The translations under genes and the position numbers were made by a program. A DNA stretch of 37,418 bases from Streptomyces sp. UW30 (GTDB lineage Bacteria > Actinomycetota > Actinomycetes > Streptomycetales > Streptomycetaceae), in the NCBI RefSeq assembly GCF_008042075.1, contig NZ_RDBN01000037.1, positions 1,478,529-1,515,946 of the forward strand. Reading direction: 5' to 3'. Positions 8,901 to 15,489 of this stretch are shown here, in pieces (the first letter of the stretch is position 1; every line of letters starts with the position of its first letter). Below the pieces are notes generated by a model. The model was not told where the DNA came from and made no database searches. It was given only the letters and a program-made list of their open reading frames with translations.

Positions 8901-8997
8901 CGTCAGCCATGTCCCCGATCTGCGGCGGCGGATCCATGCGCAGCTGGAGGTGGTGAAGGGGAGATCGGGGTCGGTGCTGCGGCAGCGGGGTGCTTGA
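5971..8997 (+). CDS. sbcC: Exonuclease subunit SbcC (Rad50-type SMC ATPase)
   Basis: This is the ATPase and tether subunit (1008 residues) of SbcCD. The start is the GTG at 5971, overlapping the sbcD stop. Walker A GPTGAGKTS is at about 35-43. Two long coiled-coil arms rich in E, A, R and Q flank a Rad50 zinc hook, C528-A-V-C531. The C-terminal head has the ABC signature LSGGE at 912-916 and Walker B LDTLFIDEGFGSLD at about 941-954. All elements are intact and the length is typical for actinobacteria. It acts with the upstream sbcD on DNA ends. Confidence 0.95.
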   Translation: MRLHRLDMTAFGPFGGSQTVDFDTLSLSGLFLLHGPTGAGKTSVLDAVCYALYGSVPGARQSGQGMTLRSDHAEAGTRTEVRLELTVAGRRLEVTRQPPWERPKKRGSGTTLDKAQSWLREYDVQPGSWKDLSRSHQEIGEEITQLLGMSREQFCQVVLLPQGDFARFLRADAEARGKLLGRLFDTHRFAEVEKRLAERRRGAEAQVREGDAALLADAHRMQQAAGDAMRLPELAPGEPGLAEAILGAAAVARSTAREQLTIAHCGLLAAESAQAAAERALADVREVARLQGRFAEARERARLLEERADAHRQAQARMERGRKAEVVAPALELREAADAEHRQAATAQVHARELLRGAFADAGDSQAQGAFADAGAVGLATAARRVAEELGGLESARRGERRLAELVDERAQLDRQERADDDVRLEAEAWLGEWEETRVALQTRIESAQDAANRADQLAERREPARQRLAAARMRDQLAADTDTAARQATEAQDQALKARAHWLDIKEQRLNGIAAELAAQLRDGEPCAVCGAVDHPAPARKDVGHVDRAAEERAQAAYQQAEERHAEAERRLGVVREALAAATAEAGDMPTSRLAEAADELERLYTQARRDASGLHSAHEELRRAEAEHDQRTAAHQQAEVRAAARIGHRERLDREKATLEAELAEARGAAESVAARAGQLERQAALLTEAADTARAAEDTAQRLKTADARLADAAFRAGFDTPQAAAAALLDDGAHRDLQRRLDAWQSEEAAVRAVLAEADTAAAAQQPPADLMSAEHAASAAARRTRDAASTRDAAARRCTELDRLSARAATAVRQLAPLRTEYDRVARLAGLTSGTSADNERKMRLESYVLAARLEQVAAAATVRLRRMSSGRYTLVHSDDRTGRGRSGLGLHVVDAWTGRERDTATLSGGETFFASLALALGLADVVTDEAGGVRLDTLFIDEGFGSLDDQTLDEVLDVLDSLRERDRSVGIVSHVPDLRRRIHAQLEVVKGRSGSVLRQRGA

Positions 8998-9000
8998 GTC

Positions 9001-9189
9001 CCGCGGCTGCCGGCAACCAGCCACGACCTGGCACGGTGGCGTGCGCAGGCAGGAGATCCGGCCGCTGCGGCCGAGGCCGAGTCCGAGGTGCTGGCCGATC
9101 GACTGCGCGTGTTGGGCCCGAGGCACCCTGCCGCCCGGGCCACGGAAGCCGCCCTGGCTCGCTGGCAGGCAACGGCACGGCATGCATGA
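9001..9189 (+). pseudogene. Remnant of an NB-ARC/TPR-type protein (C-terminal TPR piece)
   Basis: Between sbcC and the Lrp gene, the frame starting at 9001 has no start codon but reads like the end of a kinesin-light-chain-type TPR array common in Streptomyces regulators: LARWRAQAGDPAAAAEAE, then DRLRVLGPRHPAARAT, then a half-repeat ALARWQ, and a TGA at 9187. The units [D]RLRVLGP-HP and LA-WR-AGD are typical of that family. About 55-60 codons remain. I infer that a larger gene was deleted, leaving this stub; a stand-alone small gene is unlikely without a start. Confidence 0.7.
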
Positions 9190-9243
9190 CCGGCGCGTGA
9201 GCGGTTCTCGGCCGTGCGACGACCTGTCGAGGCGTCGGTGACC

Positions 9244-9690
9244 TCACTGGCCGAGGGGACGCCGAGGCAAGGGTGACGAGTAGACGACGCTCGTCGTGAC
9301 CGAGCCCAGCGTGCCGATCCTTCCCGACACCTCCTCCAGGTGCCGCATCGAGCGGGCCGTGACCTTGATGACGAAGCAGTCGTCGCCCGTGACGTGGTGG
9401 GCCTCCAGGATCTCGGGAGTGGCGGCGACCAGGTCATGGAAGGGCTTGTAGTTGCCGTTCGGGTAGCGAAGGCGTACGAAGGCCAGGATCGACAGGCCGA
9501 GCCGCTCCGGGTCCACCACGGCGGCGTACCCCTGGATGACGCCCGCCTCCTCCAGCCGCCGCACCCGCTCCGTGACCGCGCTCGCGGACATGGACACGGC
9601 ACGGGCCAGCTCGGCGAAGCTGGCGCGGCCATCGCGCTGGAGGACATCGAGGATGCGCCAGTCGGTGGCGTCCGGGGAATACGTGGTCAT
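9244..9690 (-). CDS. Lrp/AsnC family transcriptional regulator
   Basis: This 148-residue protein has an N-terminal winged helix-turn-helix (DWRILDVLQRDGRASFAELA, then SASAVTERVRRLEEAGVI) and a C-terminal RAM domain (VTGDDCFVIKVTARSMRHLEEV) that normally binds amino acids and drives octamer formation. It is divergent from the rhodanese gene with 73 bases between the start codons, so it probably controls that gene and itself. Confidence 0.92.
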   Translation of the reverse strand: MTTYSPDATDWRILDVLQRDGRASFAELARAVSMSASAVTERVRRLEEAGVIQGYAAVVDPERLGLSILAFVRLRYPNGNYKPFHDLVAATPEILEAHHVTGDDCFVIKVTARSMRHLEEVSGRIGTLGSVTTSVVYSSPLPRRPLGQ

Positions 9691-9763
9691 GGACGAGGAA
9701 TAGCAGGGGAATCACCGGCAGATCAAGAGGAGGGCCGGGGATTGGCCCTTCAGGAAGTGGATC

Positions 9764-10348
9764 ATGGGTCATAGGTTGATGGGCATGACGAACCCTGCCG
9801 CCATCGCCTCCATGACAGTCCCTGCGACCGCCGCCTCCATGACCGTTCCTGCGACCGCCACTCCCATCCCTGCTACCGCCACCAGCGCCAATCCTGTCCT
9901 GCGCGTCGCGCCCGCCACGCCCGCCGAGGCCGCCGCCCACTTCCGTGCGAGCCTCGCCTTCCACGCCGACGTGTCCGACGTCGCCGCCGCACTCTCGGCC
10001 GACGGCGACCCCGGATTCGTCGTCGTGGACTCCCGTTCCACCGAGTCGTGGGACCAGGGCCACATCCCGGGCGCGATCCACCTGCCCACCGCCCTCATCC
10101 CCGAGCAGGCCGAGCAGCTCCTCGACAGGTCCGTGCCCGTGGTGACGTACTGCTGGGGCCCCGGCTGCAACGGGGCGACCCGCGCCGCCCTCGCCCTCGC
10201 CGAACTCGGCTACCGGGTCAAGGAGATGCTCGGCGGCTTCGAGTACTGGGCGCGAGAGGGCTTCGAGTACGACACCTGGCAGGGGCCCGAACGCCGTACC
10301 CCCGACCCGCTCACGGCCCCGGTCGACGCGGACAACTGTGGCTGCTGA
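9764..10348 (+). CDS. Rhodanese-like sulfurtransferase
   Basis: This is a single rhodanese domain of up to 194 residues. It has the CDC25-like order: DPGFVVVDSRSTESWDQGHIPGA, then the active-site loop starting at the cysteine of TYCWGPGCNGATRAA, then MLGGFEYW. Rhodaneses move sulfane sulfur to thiophilic acceptors. The N-terminus holds two near-identical nine-residue units, SMTVPATAA, coded by tandem 27-bp repeats (9806-9832 and 9833-9859), and the C-terminus ends in DNCGC, a possible extra sulfur or metal relay. Start sites at 9764, 9779 and 9785 are all in frame; AGGAAG lies about 7 bases before 9764. It lies opposite an Lrp regulator that probably controls it. Confidence 0.85.
   Translation: MGHRLMGMTNPAAIASMTVPATAASMTVPATATPIPATATSANPVLRVAPATPAEAAAHFRASLAFHADVSDVAAALSADGDPGFVVVDSRSTESWDQGHIPGAIHLPTALIPEQAEQLLDRSVPVVTYCWGPGCNGATRAALALAELGYRVKEMLGGFEYWAREGFEYDTWQGPERRTPDPLTAPVDADNCGC
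9806..9859 (+). repeat. 27-bp near-perfect tandem repeat in the rhodanese N-terminus
   Basis: Two 27-base units beginning GCCTCCATGAC and ending CTGCGACCGCC differ at two positions and code for SMTVPATAA-type units. The encoded stretch is Ala/Thr/Pro-rich and lies before the rhodanese fold. Confidence 0.85.
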
Positions 10349-10405
10349 GGCCCCTGTTGGACACGGTGAGCTTGTGGGCCGGCTGTGCGTGTAGGTTCTG
10401 CTGCC

Positions 10406-10921
10406 ATGGTGAGATACGCGGATCCGGGCACGGTGGAGTGGATCGAGTCGGGCGGCGGCCCCCTGATAGCCGTACCGGAGACGGTACTGCCGTTCTGGGC
10501 GGGCGCCGACGGCGACGAGACGGCCTCGGACTACGACCGGGCCTGCGAGGTCGACGGGTTCGTCGGACTGCTGCCCGTGGGAGACAGCGCGGCGCTGGTC
10601 TTCGGTGACGAGCCCGCGTCGACCTCCTATCTGCCCGACCACGCCACCTTCGTACGGTGGTGCGCGGCCGACTCCGAGGCGGAACTGCTCGCCCGGGTCC
10701 CGGACGCGCTCGCCACCGCGGACTGGGGACGCGAGGTGCGCTGGAAGGTGCCGGGGACGGTGGTGCTGTTCGACTCGGCCTGGCCGGGACGGGACACGGA
10801 GCGCACCGAGCATCTGCGGGTGGCCCTGGAGCCCGGGGCGTACGCGGTCCGCGCCGCCCAGGTGCAGCCCGGCCCCGAGACCTGGCTGGGACTCGTCCAG
10901 CTGCGCCGGCTGCCGAACTGA
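10406..10921 (+). CDS. Imm21-like immunity protein
   Basis: This is a 171-residue cytoplasmic protein. The opening pattern (WIESGGGPLIAVPETVLPFWAG, then DYDRACEVDGFVGLLPVG, then ALVFGDEPASTSYLP) matches my memory of the Imm21 family, found beside polymorphic toxins but also alone in many Streptomyces. The start at 10406 (ATG) removes a seven-codon GTG extension without a ribosome site. No toxin gene is adjacent; the gene follows the rhodanese by 57 bases and could be co-transcribed with it. In the absence of a partner, its role is unknown. Confidence 0.65.
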   Translation: MVRYADPGTVEWIESGGGPLIAVPETVLPFWAGADGDETASDYDRACEVDGFVGLLPVGDSAALVFGDEPASTSYLPDHATFVRWCAADSEAELLARVPDALATADWGREVRWKVPGTVVLFDSAWPGRDTERTEHLRVALEPGAYAVRAAQVQPGPETWLGLVQLRRLPN

Positions 10922-11021
10922 CCCGCGGGGCGCCGCACGGCGCCGTGCGAACAGCCGTCACGCACGACCACCCTGAATAACCGGGTGCGCCGGACGCGGC
11001 CGTTCATCATCATGATCTGCC

Positions 11022-11855
11022 ATGCCGCGATTCCCGCACCCCGCCCCGGAAGACCTGCTCCGCGACCCGCTGCCCCTGCGTGGCCGGACCGCCCTCGTCA
11101 CGGGGGCCGGCAGACGCGCCGGCATCGGACATGCCGTGGCCCGGCGGCTCGCCGCGTACGGCGCGAGCGTCTATCTGCACCACCATGTGCCGCACGACGC
11201 CGCCATGCCCTGGGGAGCCGACCGACCCGAGGAGGTCGCGGCCTCCGTGCGGGAGGCGCTCGGCGATCCCGCCGCCCAGGTCCTCGACGGTCCGGGCGAC
11301 CTCTCCGACCCGGCCGCGCCCGCCGAACTGATCGCCACGGCCGCCTCGGCCCTCGGCGGGCGGCTCGACATCCTGATCGCCAACCACGCGGTCAGCGGCT
11401 TCGACGGCACCCTCGACGAGATCGACGCCGGGATGCTCGACACGCACTGGGCGGTGGACACCCGCTCGGTGGTGCTGCTCGTCCAGGCCCACGCCCGGCT
11501 CAGGCCGGCCGGTCCCGGCGGGCGCGTGGTGATGATGACCTCGGGGCAGGACATCGCCGGCGGCATGCCCGGCGAGATCGCCTACGCCCTCCAGAAGGGC
11601 GCCCTCGCCTCGATCACCCGCTCCCTGTCCACCACGCTCGTCGAACAGGGCATCACCGTGAACACCGTCAACCCCGGGCCCGTCGACACGGACTACCTGA
11701 CCGGCGAGGAGTACGAGGCCGTGGCGGCCCGCTTCCCCGCCGGCCGGTGGGGCATGCCCGACGACCCGGCCCGCCTCATCGCCTGGCTGGCGACGGACGA
11801 GGCGGGCTGGATCACCGGTCAGGTCATCGACTCCGAGGGCGGATTCCGGCGCTGA
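11022..11855 (+). CDS. Short-chain dehydrogenase/reductase
   Basis: This is a 277-residue classical SDR. It shows the NAD(P) motif TGAGRRAGIG (27-36), ANHAV in place of NNAG (120-124), catalytic S174 and the Y188-x-x-x-K192 pair (AYALQKGAL), followed by VNTVNPGPVDTDYL. The terminal ITGQVIDSEGGF is usual for the family. The substrate cannot be told. No clear ribosome site precedes the ATG, so a leaderless transcript is possible. Confidence 0.9.
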   Translation: MPRFPHPAPEDLLRDPLPLRGRTALVTGAGRRAGIGHAVARRLAAYGASVYLHHHVPHDAAMPWGADRPEEVAASVREALGDPAAQVLDGPGDLSDPAAPAELIATAASALGGRLDILIANHAVSGFDGTLDEIDAGMLDTHWAVDTRSVVLLVQAHARLRPAGPGGRVVMMTSGQDIAGGMPGEIAYALQKGALASITRSLSTTLVEQGITVNTVNPGPVDTDYLTGEEYEAVAARFPAGRWGMPDDPARLIAWLATDEAGWITGQVIDSEGGFRR

Positions 11856-11898
11856 TCAGAGGTGCTGATCAGCGGGCCGGATCCGAGGCGTTGATCAG
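11853..11898. repeat. Three TGATCAG copies across two convergent stop codons
   Basis: TGATCAG occurs at 11853-11859, 11866-11872 and 11892-11898. The first includes the SDR stop and the last covers the DUF885 stop on the other strand. No long hairpin is evident, so this is not a clear terminator. Confidence 0.6.
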
Positions 11899-13583
11899 AG
11901 GGCCGACAGCTCGTCCACCAGGTCGTCCAGGCCCAGCGAACCCTGCGACAGGGCCGCCATGTGCCACGCCTTCAGGTCGAAGGCGTCGCCGTGCCGCTCG
12001 CGTGCCTTCTCCCGGCCCTGCAGCCACGCCCGCTCGCCGAGCTTGTAGCCGATGGCCTGGCCCGGAATCGTCAGATACCGGGTCAGCTCGCTCTCCACGA
12101 AGTCCGCCGGACGGCTGCTGTGCGACCCGAAGAACTCCTGCGCCAGCTCAGGAGTCCAGCGCTCGCCCGGGTGGAACGGGGAGTCGGCCGGGATCTCCAG
12201 CTCCAGGTGCATGCCGATGTCGACGATGACCCGGGCGGCCCGCATCATCTGCGCGTCGAGGTAGCCGAGCCGGTGCTCCGGGTCGGTGAGGAAGCCGAGC
12301 TCGTCCATGAGCCGCTCCGCGTACAGCGCCCAGCCCTCGGCGTTGGCGCTGACCCCGCCGATGGTGGCCTGGTAGCGGGAGAGGTTCCCGGCGACGTACG
12401 TCCACTGGGCGAGCTGGAGGTGATGGCCCGGCACGCCCTCGTGGTACCAGGTCGAGACCAGGTCGTAGACCGGGAAACGGGTCTGGCCCATCGTCGGCAG
12501 CCAGGTGCGGCCCGGACGGGAGAAGTCCTCCGACGGGGCCGTGTAGTACGGGGCCGCCGCGCCGCCGGGCGGGGCGATGCGGGACTCCACCTTCCGTACC
12601 GGCTCGGCCAGTTCGAAGTGGGTGCCGTCCAGCTTCTCGATGGCCTCGTCCATCAGGCTCTGCAGCCAGTCGCGGACCTCGTCGACGCCCTCGATGTGCT
12701 TGCCGTGCTCGTCGAGGTGCGCCAGCGCCACCCACGGGGTCGCGGCGCCCGGGAGGATCTTCTCGGCCTCCTTCTTCATCTCGCCGAGCAGCCGGTGGTA
12801 CTCGGACCAGCCGTACGCGTACGCCTCGTCGAGGTCCAGGTCGATGCCGTTGAAGTAGCGCGCCCAGCGGGCGTAGCGCTCGCGGCCCACCGTGTTCGAC
12901 GCGCCCTCGATGGCCGGCGCGTACACGTCGCGCATCCAGTCCCGCAGCTCCACCACGGCGGCCGTCCCCGCGCGGGCTGCCTCGTCCAGCTCGGCGCGCA
13001 GCGCCTCGGGACCCGCCGAGACGAAGTCCTCGAACCAGCCGCGTCCCTCGCCGGTGTCGGACCACTCGGTGAGCTGCTCGACGAAGGTGGCGGTCGGGCG
13101 CGGCGCCGCGTACAGCTTGCGCTCCAGGCCGAGCGCGAGCGACTCGCGGTAGCCCGCATACGCGGCAGGCACCGCGCGCAGCCGCTCGGCGATCGCCGCC
13201 CAGTCCTCGTCGGTCTCGGTCGGCGTGACGGTGAAGATCTCCCGAACCGAGTGTGCGGGCGTGGCCATGTTGCCGACCGAGCGCAGACCTTCCTCGGTGT
13301 CGTGCACGGCCAGTTCCGCGGTCAGGCGCTCGCGCAGCAGGCGCCCGCACCGGCGCTCGATGTCACTGTCCGCGCCGGGCCGGGCTTCGGCCTCGTCGAG
13401 CCGGGCGAGCGTGGCCCGCTGGAGCTGCGCGAGCGCCTCCTGGCCCGCGGGAGAGAGATCGGGGAGCTTGCTCGAGCTCTCCTTCACGCCGAGATACGTA
13501 CCGGTGACCGGGTCGAGGGCGATGAGTTCGTCGACATACGCGTCGGCGACCTCACGGGGAAGCGGGCTGTTGGTCTCAGACAT
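11895..13583 (-). CDS. DUF885 family protein (putative zinc peptidase-like)
   Basis: This is a 562-residue, acidic, cytoplasmic protein. The stretch TWYHEGVPGHHLQLAQ carries the HE-G-PGHH pattern of DUF885, thought to be metallopeptidase-like; downstream EGWALYAERLMDELGF is also typical. I prefer the ATG at 13583 (MSETNS) over the one at 13598, because GAGGA lies at a good distance upstream of it. No signal peptide is seen. It ends 39 bases from the convergent SDR gene. Substrate unknown. Confidence 0.85.
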   Translation of the reverse strand: MSETNSPLPREVADAYVDELIALDPVTGTYLGVKESSSKLPDLSPAGQEALAQLQRATLARLDEAEARPGADSDIERRCGRLLRERLTAELAVHDTEEGLRSVGNMATPAHSVREIFTVTPTETDEDWAAIAERLRAVPAAYAGYRESLALGLERKLYAAPRPTATFVEQLTEWSDTGEGRGWFEDFVSAGPEALRAELDEAARAGTAAVVELRDWMRDVYAPAIEGASNTVGRERYARWARYFNGIDLDLDEAYAYGWSEYHRLLGEMKKEAEKILPGAATPWVALAHLDEHGKHIEGVDEVRDWLQSLMDEAIEKLDGTHFELAEPVRKVESRIAPPGGAAAPYYTAPSEDFSRPGRTWLPTMGQTRFPVYDLVSTWYHEGVPGHHLQLAQWTYVAGNLSRYQATIGGVSANAEGWALYAERLMDELGFLTDPEHRLGYLDAQMMRAARVIVDIGMHLELEIPADSPFHPGERWTPELAQEFFGSHSSRPADFVESELTRYLTIPGQAIGYKLGERAWLQGREKARERHGDAFDLKAWHMAALSQGSLGLDDLVDELSAL

Positions 13584-13647
13584 GCGGTCCATCCTCATAC
13601 GGCGACCGCTGCCGCGTCAGCCCGGTTTCACCGGCCCTTGTCCCAAG

Positions 13648-14154
13648 TCAGCCCGATTTCGCTGAGGGCGTGTTTCCCGGCGTGTCGGGTGGCAGCAGCG
13701 GCCCGCAGTGCCACTCCTGGAAAATCAGCCGTGTCTCCACGCGCGCGACTTCCCGCTGGGACGTGAACTCGTCCAGCACCAGCCGCTGAAGATCGGCCAT
13801 GTCCGAGACCGCGACATGGACCAGATAGTCGTCCGGACCGGTGAGATGGAAGACGGTCAGCGACTCCGGCAGCGCCCGGATCCGCTCCACGAAGGGCCCC
13901 ACCAGCTCCCGCCTATGCGGCCTGACCTGCACCGACAGCAGCGCCTGAAGACCTCGGCCCAGCTTTGCCGGGTCCAGCCTGAGCTGGTGGCCGAGAATCA
14001 CGCCCGAGCGGCGCAGCCGCGTCACCCGGTCAAGACACGTCGACGGCGCGACCCCGACCTGCGTGGCGAGGTCGCGATAGGTGGTCCGGGCGTCGTTCTG
14101 CAACAGCCGCAGCAGATGCAGATCGACCGGATCCAGTACGACAGATTCGGCCAT
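13648..14154 (-). CDS. Lrp/AsnC family transcriptional regulator
   Basis: This 168-residue regulator has a winged HTH (DPVDLHLLRLLQNDARTTYRDLATQVG, in two helices, then STCLDRVTRLRRSGVI) and a RAM domain (FHLTGPDDYLVHVAVSDMADLQ). It is divergent from a PLP enzyme of sulfur amino-acid metabolism with 93 bases between the starts, a common arrangement in which the regulator controls amino-acid breakdown. A 17-base perfect palindrome covers its own start codon. Confidence 0.92.
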   Translation of the reverse strand: MAESVVLDPVDLHLLRLLQNDARTTYRDLATQVGVAPSTCLDRVTRLRRSGVILGHQLRLDPAKLGRGLQALLSVQVRPHRRELVGPFVERIRALPESLTVFHLTGPDDYLVHVAVSDMADLQRLVLDEFTSQREVARVETRLIFQEWHCGPLLPPDTPGNTPSAKSG

Positions 14155-14162
14155 TGGCCGAA
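14146..14162. promoter_or_regulatory. Candidate Lrp operator palindrome
   Basis: TTCGGCCA-T-TGGCCGAA is a perfect 8-bp inverted repeat around one central base. It spans the start codon of the Lrp gene at 14154. Lrp/AsnC sites are often 13-17 bp palindromes near the divergent promoter, so autoregulation is plausible. Confidence 0.45.
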
Positions 14163-14247
14163 CGTAACACGGGATTCGCCCACCTGTTCCCGGTCACTGT
14201 TCACTCTTCCGGCCATGGATCCAGCGAGCAGGGAGGCGCCGAACCGC

Positions 14248-15486
14248 ATGACCGGGTACGACGACGCACGCACCGCACCGAGAGCACTCGCCACCGAGGC
14301 CGTGCACGCCGGCCGTGACGACCTCGCCCGGCAGGGCCTGCACGCCCCGCCGATCGACCTGTCGACCACCTACCCCTCCTACGACAGCCGCGGCGAGGCC
14401 GCCCGCATCGACGCCTTCGCCACCACCGGCGCCGAGCCGGACGGCCCGCCCGTCTACGGCCGCCTGGGCAATCCGACGGTCGCCCGCTTCGAGACCGCCC
14501 TGGCCCGCCTGGAGGGCACGCAGGCCGCGGTCGCCTTCGCCAGCGGGATGGCGGCACTGAGCGCGGTCCTGCTGGTACGGGCCTCGATGGGCCTGCGCCA
14601 CGTTGTCGCCGTACGCCCGCTGTACGGGTGCAGCGACCATCTGCTCACCGCCGGGCTGCTGGGATCGGAGGTGACCTGGACCGACCCGGCCGGCGTCGCG
14701 GAGGCGCTGCGCCCGGACACCGGCCTGGTCATGGTCGAGTCCCCGGCGAATCCCACGCTCGCCGAGGTGGATCTGCGGGCGCTGGCCCACGCATGCGGCT
14801 CGGTTCCCCTGCTCGCGGACAACACCTTCGCCACACCCGTGCTCCAGCGCCCCGTCGAACAGGGCGCCAGGCTGGTGCTGCACAGCGCCACCAAGTATCT
14901 CGGCGGGCACGGGGACGTGATGGCGGGCGTGGTGGCCTGCGACGAGGAGTTCGCGGGACGGCTGCGGCAGATACGGTTCGCCACGGGCGGCGTCCTGCAT
15001 CCCCTGGCCGGCTATCTGCTGCTGCGGGGCCTTTCGACCCTCCCCGTCCGGGTGCGGGCGGCCTCGGCGAGCGCCGCCGAACTGGCCCGCCGCCTCGCCG
15101 CCGACCCGCGTGTGGCCCGCGTCCACTATCCGCGCATCGGCGGCGCCATGATCGCCTTCGAGGTGCACGGCGACCCGCACGAGGTCATCGCCGGCGTCCG
15201 CCTGATCACCCCCGCCGTCAGCCTCGGCAGCGTCGACACGCTCATCCAGCACCCGGCGTCCATCAGCCACCGCATCGTGGACGCGGACGACCGGCGAGGA
15301 GCCGGCGTCAGCGACCAGTTGCTGCGGATGTCGGTGGGGCTGGAGGACGTGGACGACCTGTGGGGCGACCTGGATCAGGCGCTGGAGGCGCGGCAGCGCC
15401 CCTCCAGGGACGCGGGTCTGGATCGATATGCGGCTCCGCCGCAGGGCGCGACCGGCCACCACGCACCCGCGGTGGCCGGCCGATAA
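14248..15486 (+). CDS. Trans-sulfuration PLP enzyme (methionine gamma-lyase/cystathionine synthase-like)
   Basis: This 412-residue member of the Cys/Met-metabolism PLP family begins LATEAVHAGRDDLARQG with PIDLSTTYPS. The PLP lysine is K216 in HSATKYLGGHGD, and the cofactor aspartate lies in LLADNTFATPVLQRP. The ending SLGSVDTLIQHPASISH resembles methionine gamma-lyases. The start at 14248 follows AGGGAGG by a normal distance. The segment after ARVHYP passes straight to IGGAMIAFEV, missing about 18 residues (the usual GL-HP-H--A-QM loop). Substrate choice between methionine, homocysteine and cystathionine cannot be decided. It is likely controlled by the divergent Lrp gene. Confidence 0.85.
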   Translation: MTGYDDARTAPRALATEAVHAGRDDLARQGLHAPPIDLSTTYPSYDSRGEAARIDAFATTGAEPDGPPVYGRLGNPTVARFETALARLEGTQAAVAFASGMAALSAVLLVRASMGLRHVVAVRPLYGCSDHLLTAGLLGSEVTWTDPAGVAEALRPDTGLVMVESPANPTLAEVDLRALAHACGSVPLLADNTFATPVLQRPVEQGARLVLHSATKYLGGHGDVMAGVVACDEEFAGRLRQIRFATGGVLHPLAGYLLLRGLSTLPVRVRAASASAAELARRLAADPRVARVHYPRIGGAMIAFEVHGDPHEVIAGVRLITPAVSLGSVDTLIQHPASISHRIVDADDRRGAGVSDQLLRMSVGLEDVDDLWGDLDQALEARQRPSRDAGLDRYAAPPQGATGHHAPAVAGR

Positions 15487-15489
15487 CCC

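Noticed and set aside
10922..11021. Terminator after the Imm21-like gene
   Set aside because: GGCGCC-GCAC-GGCGCC could form only a 6-bp stem and is ordinary for this GC content.
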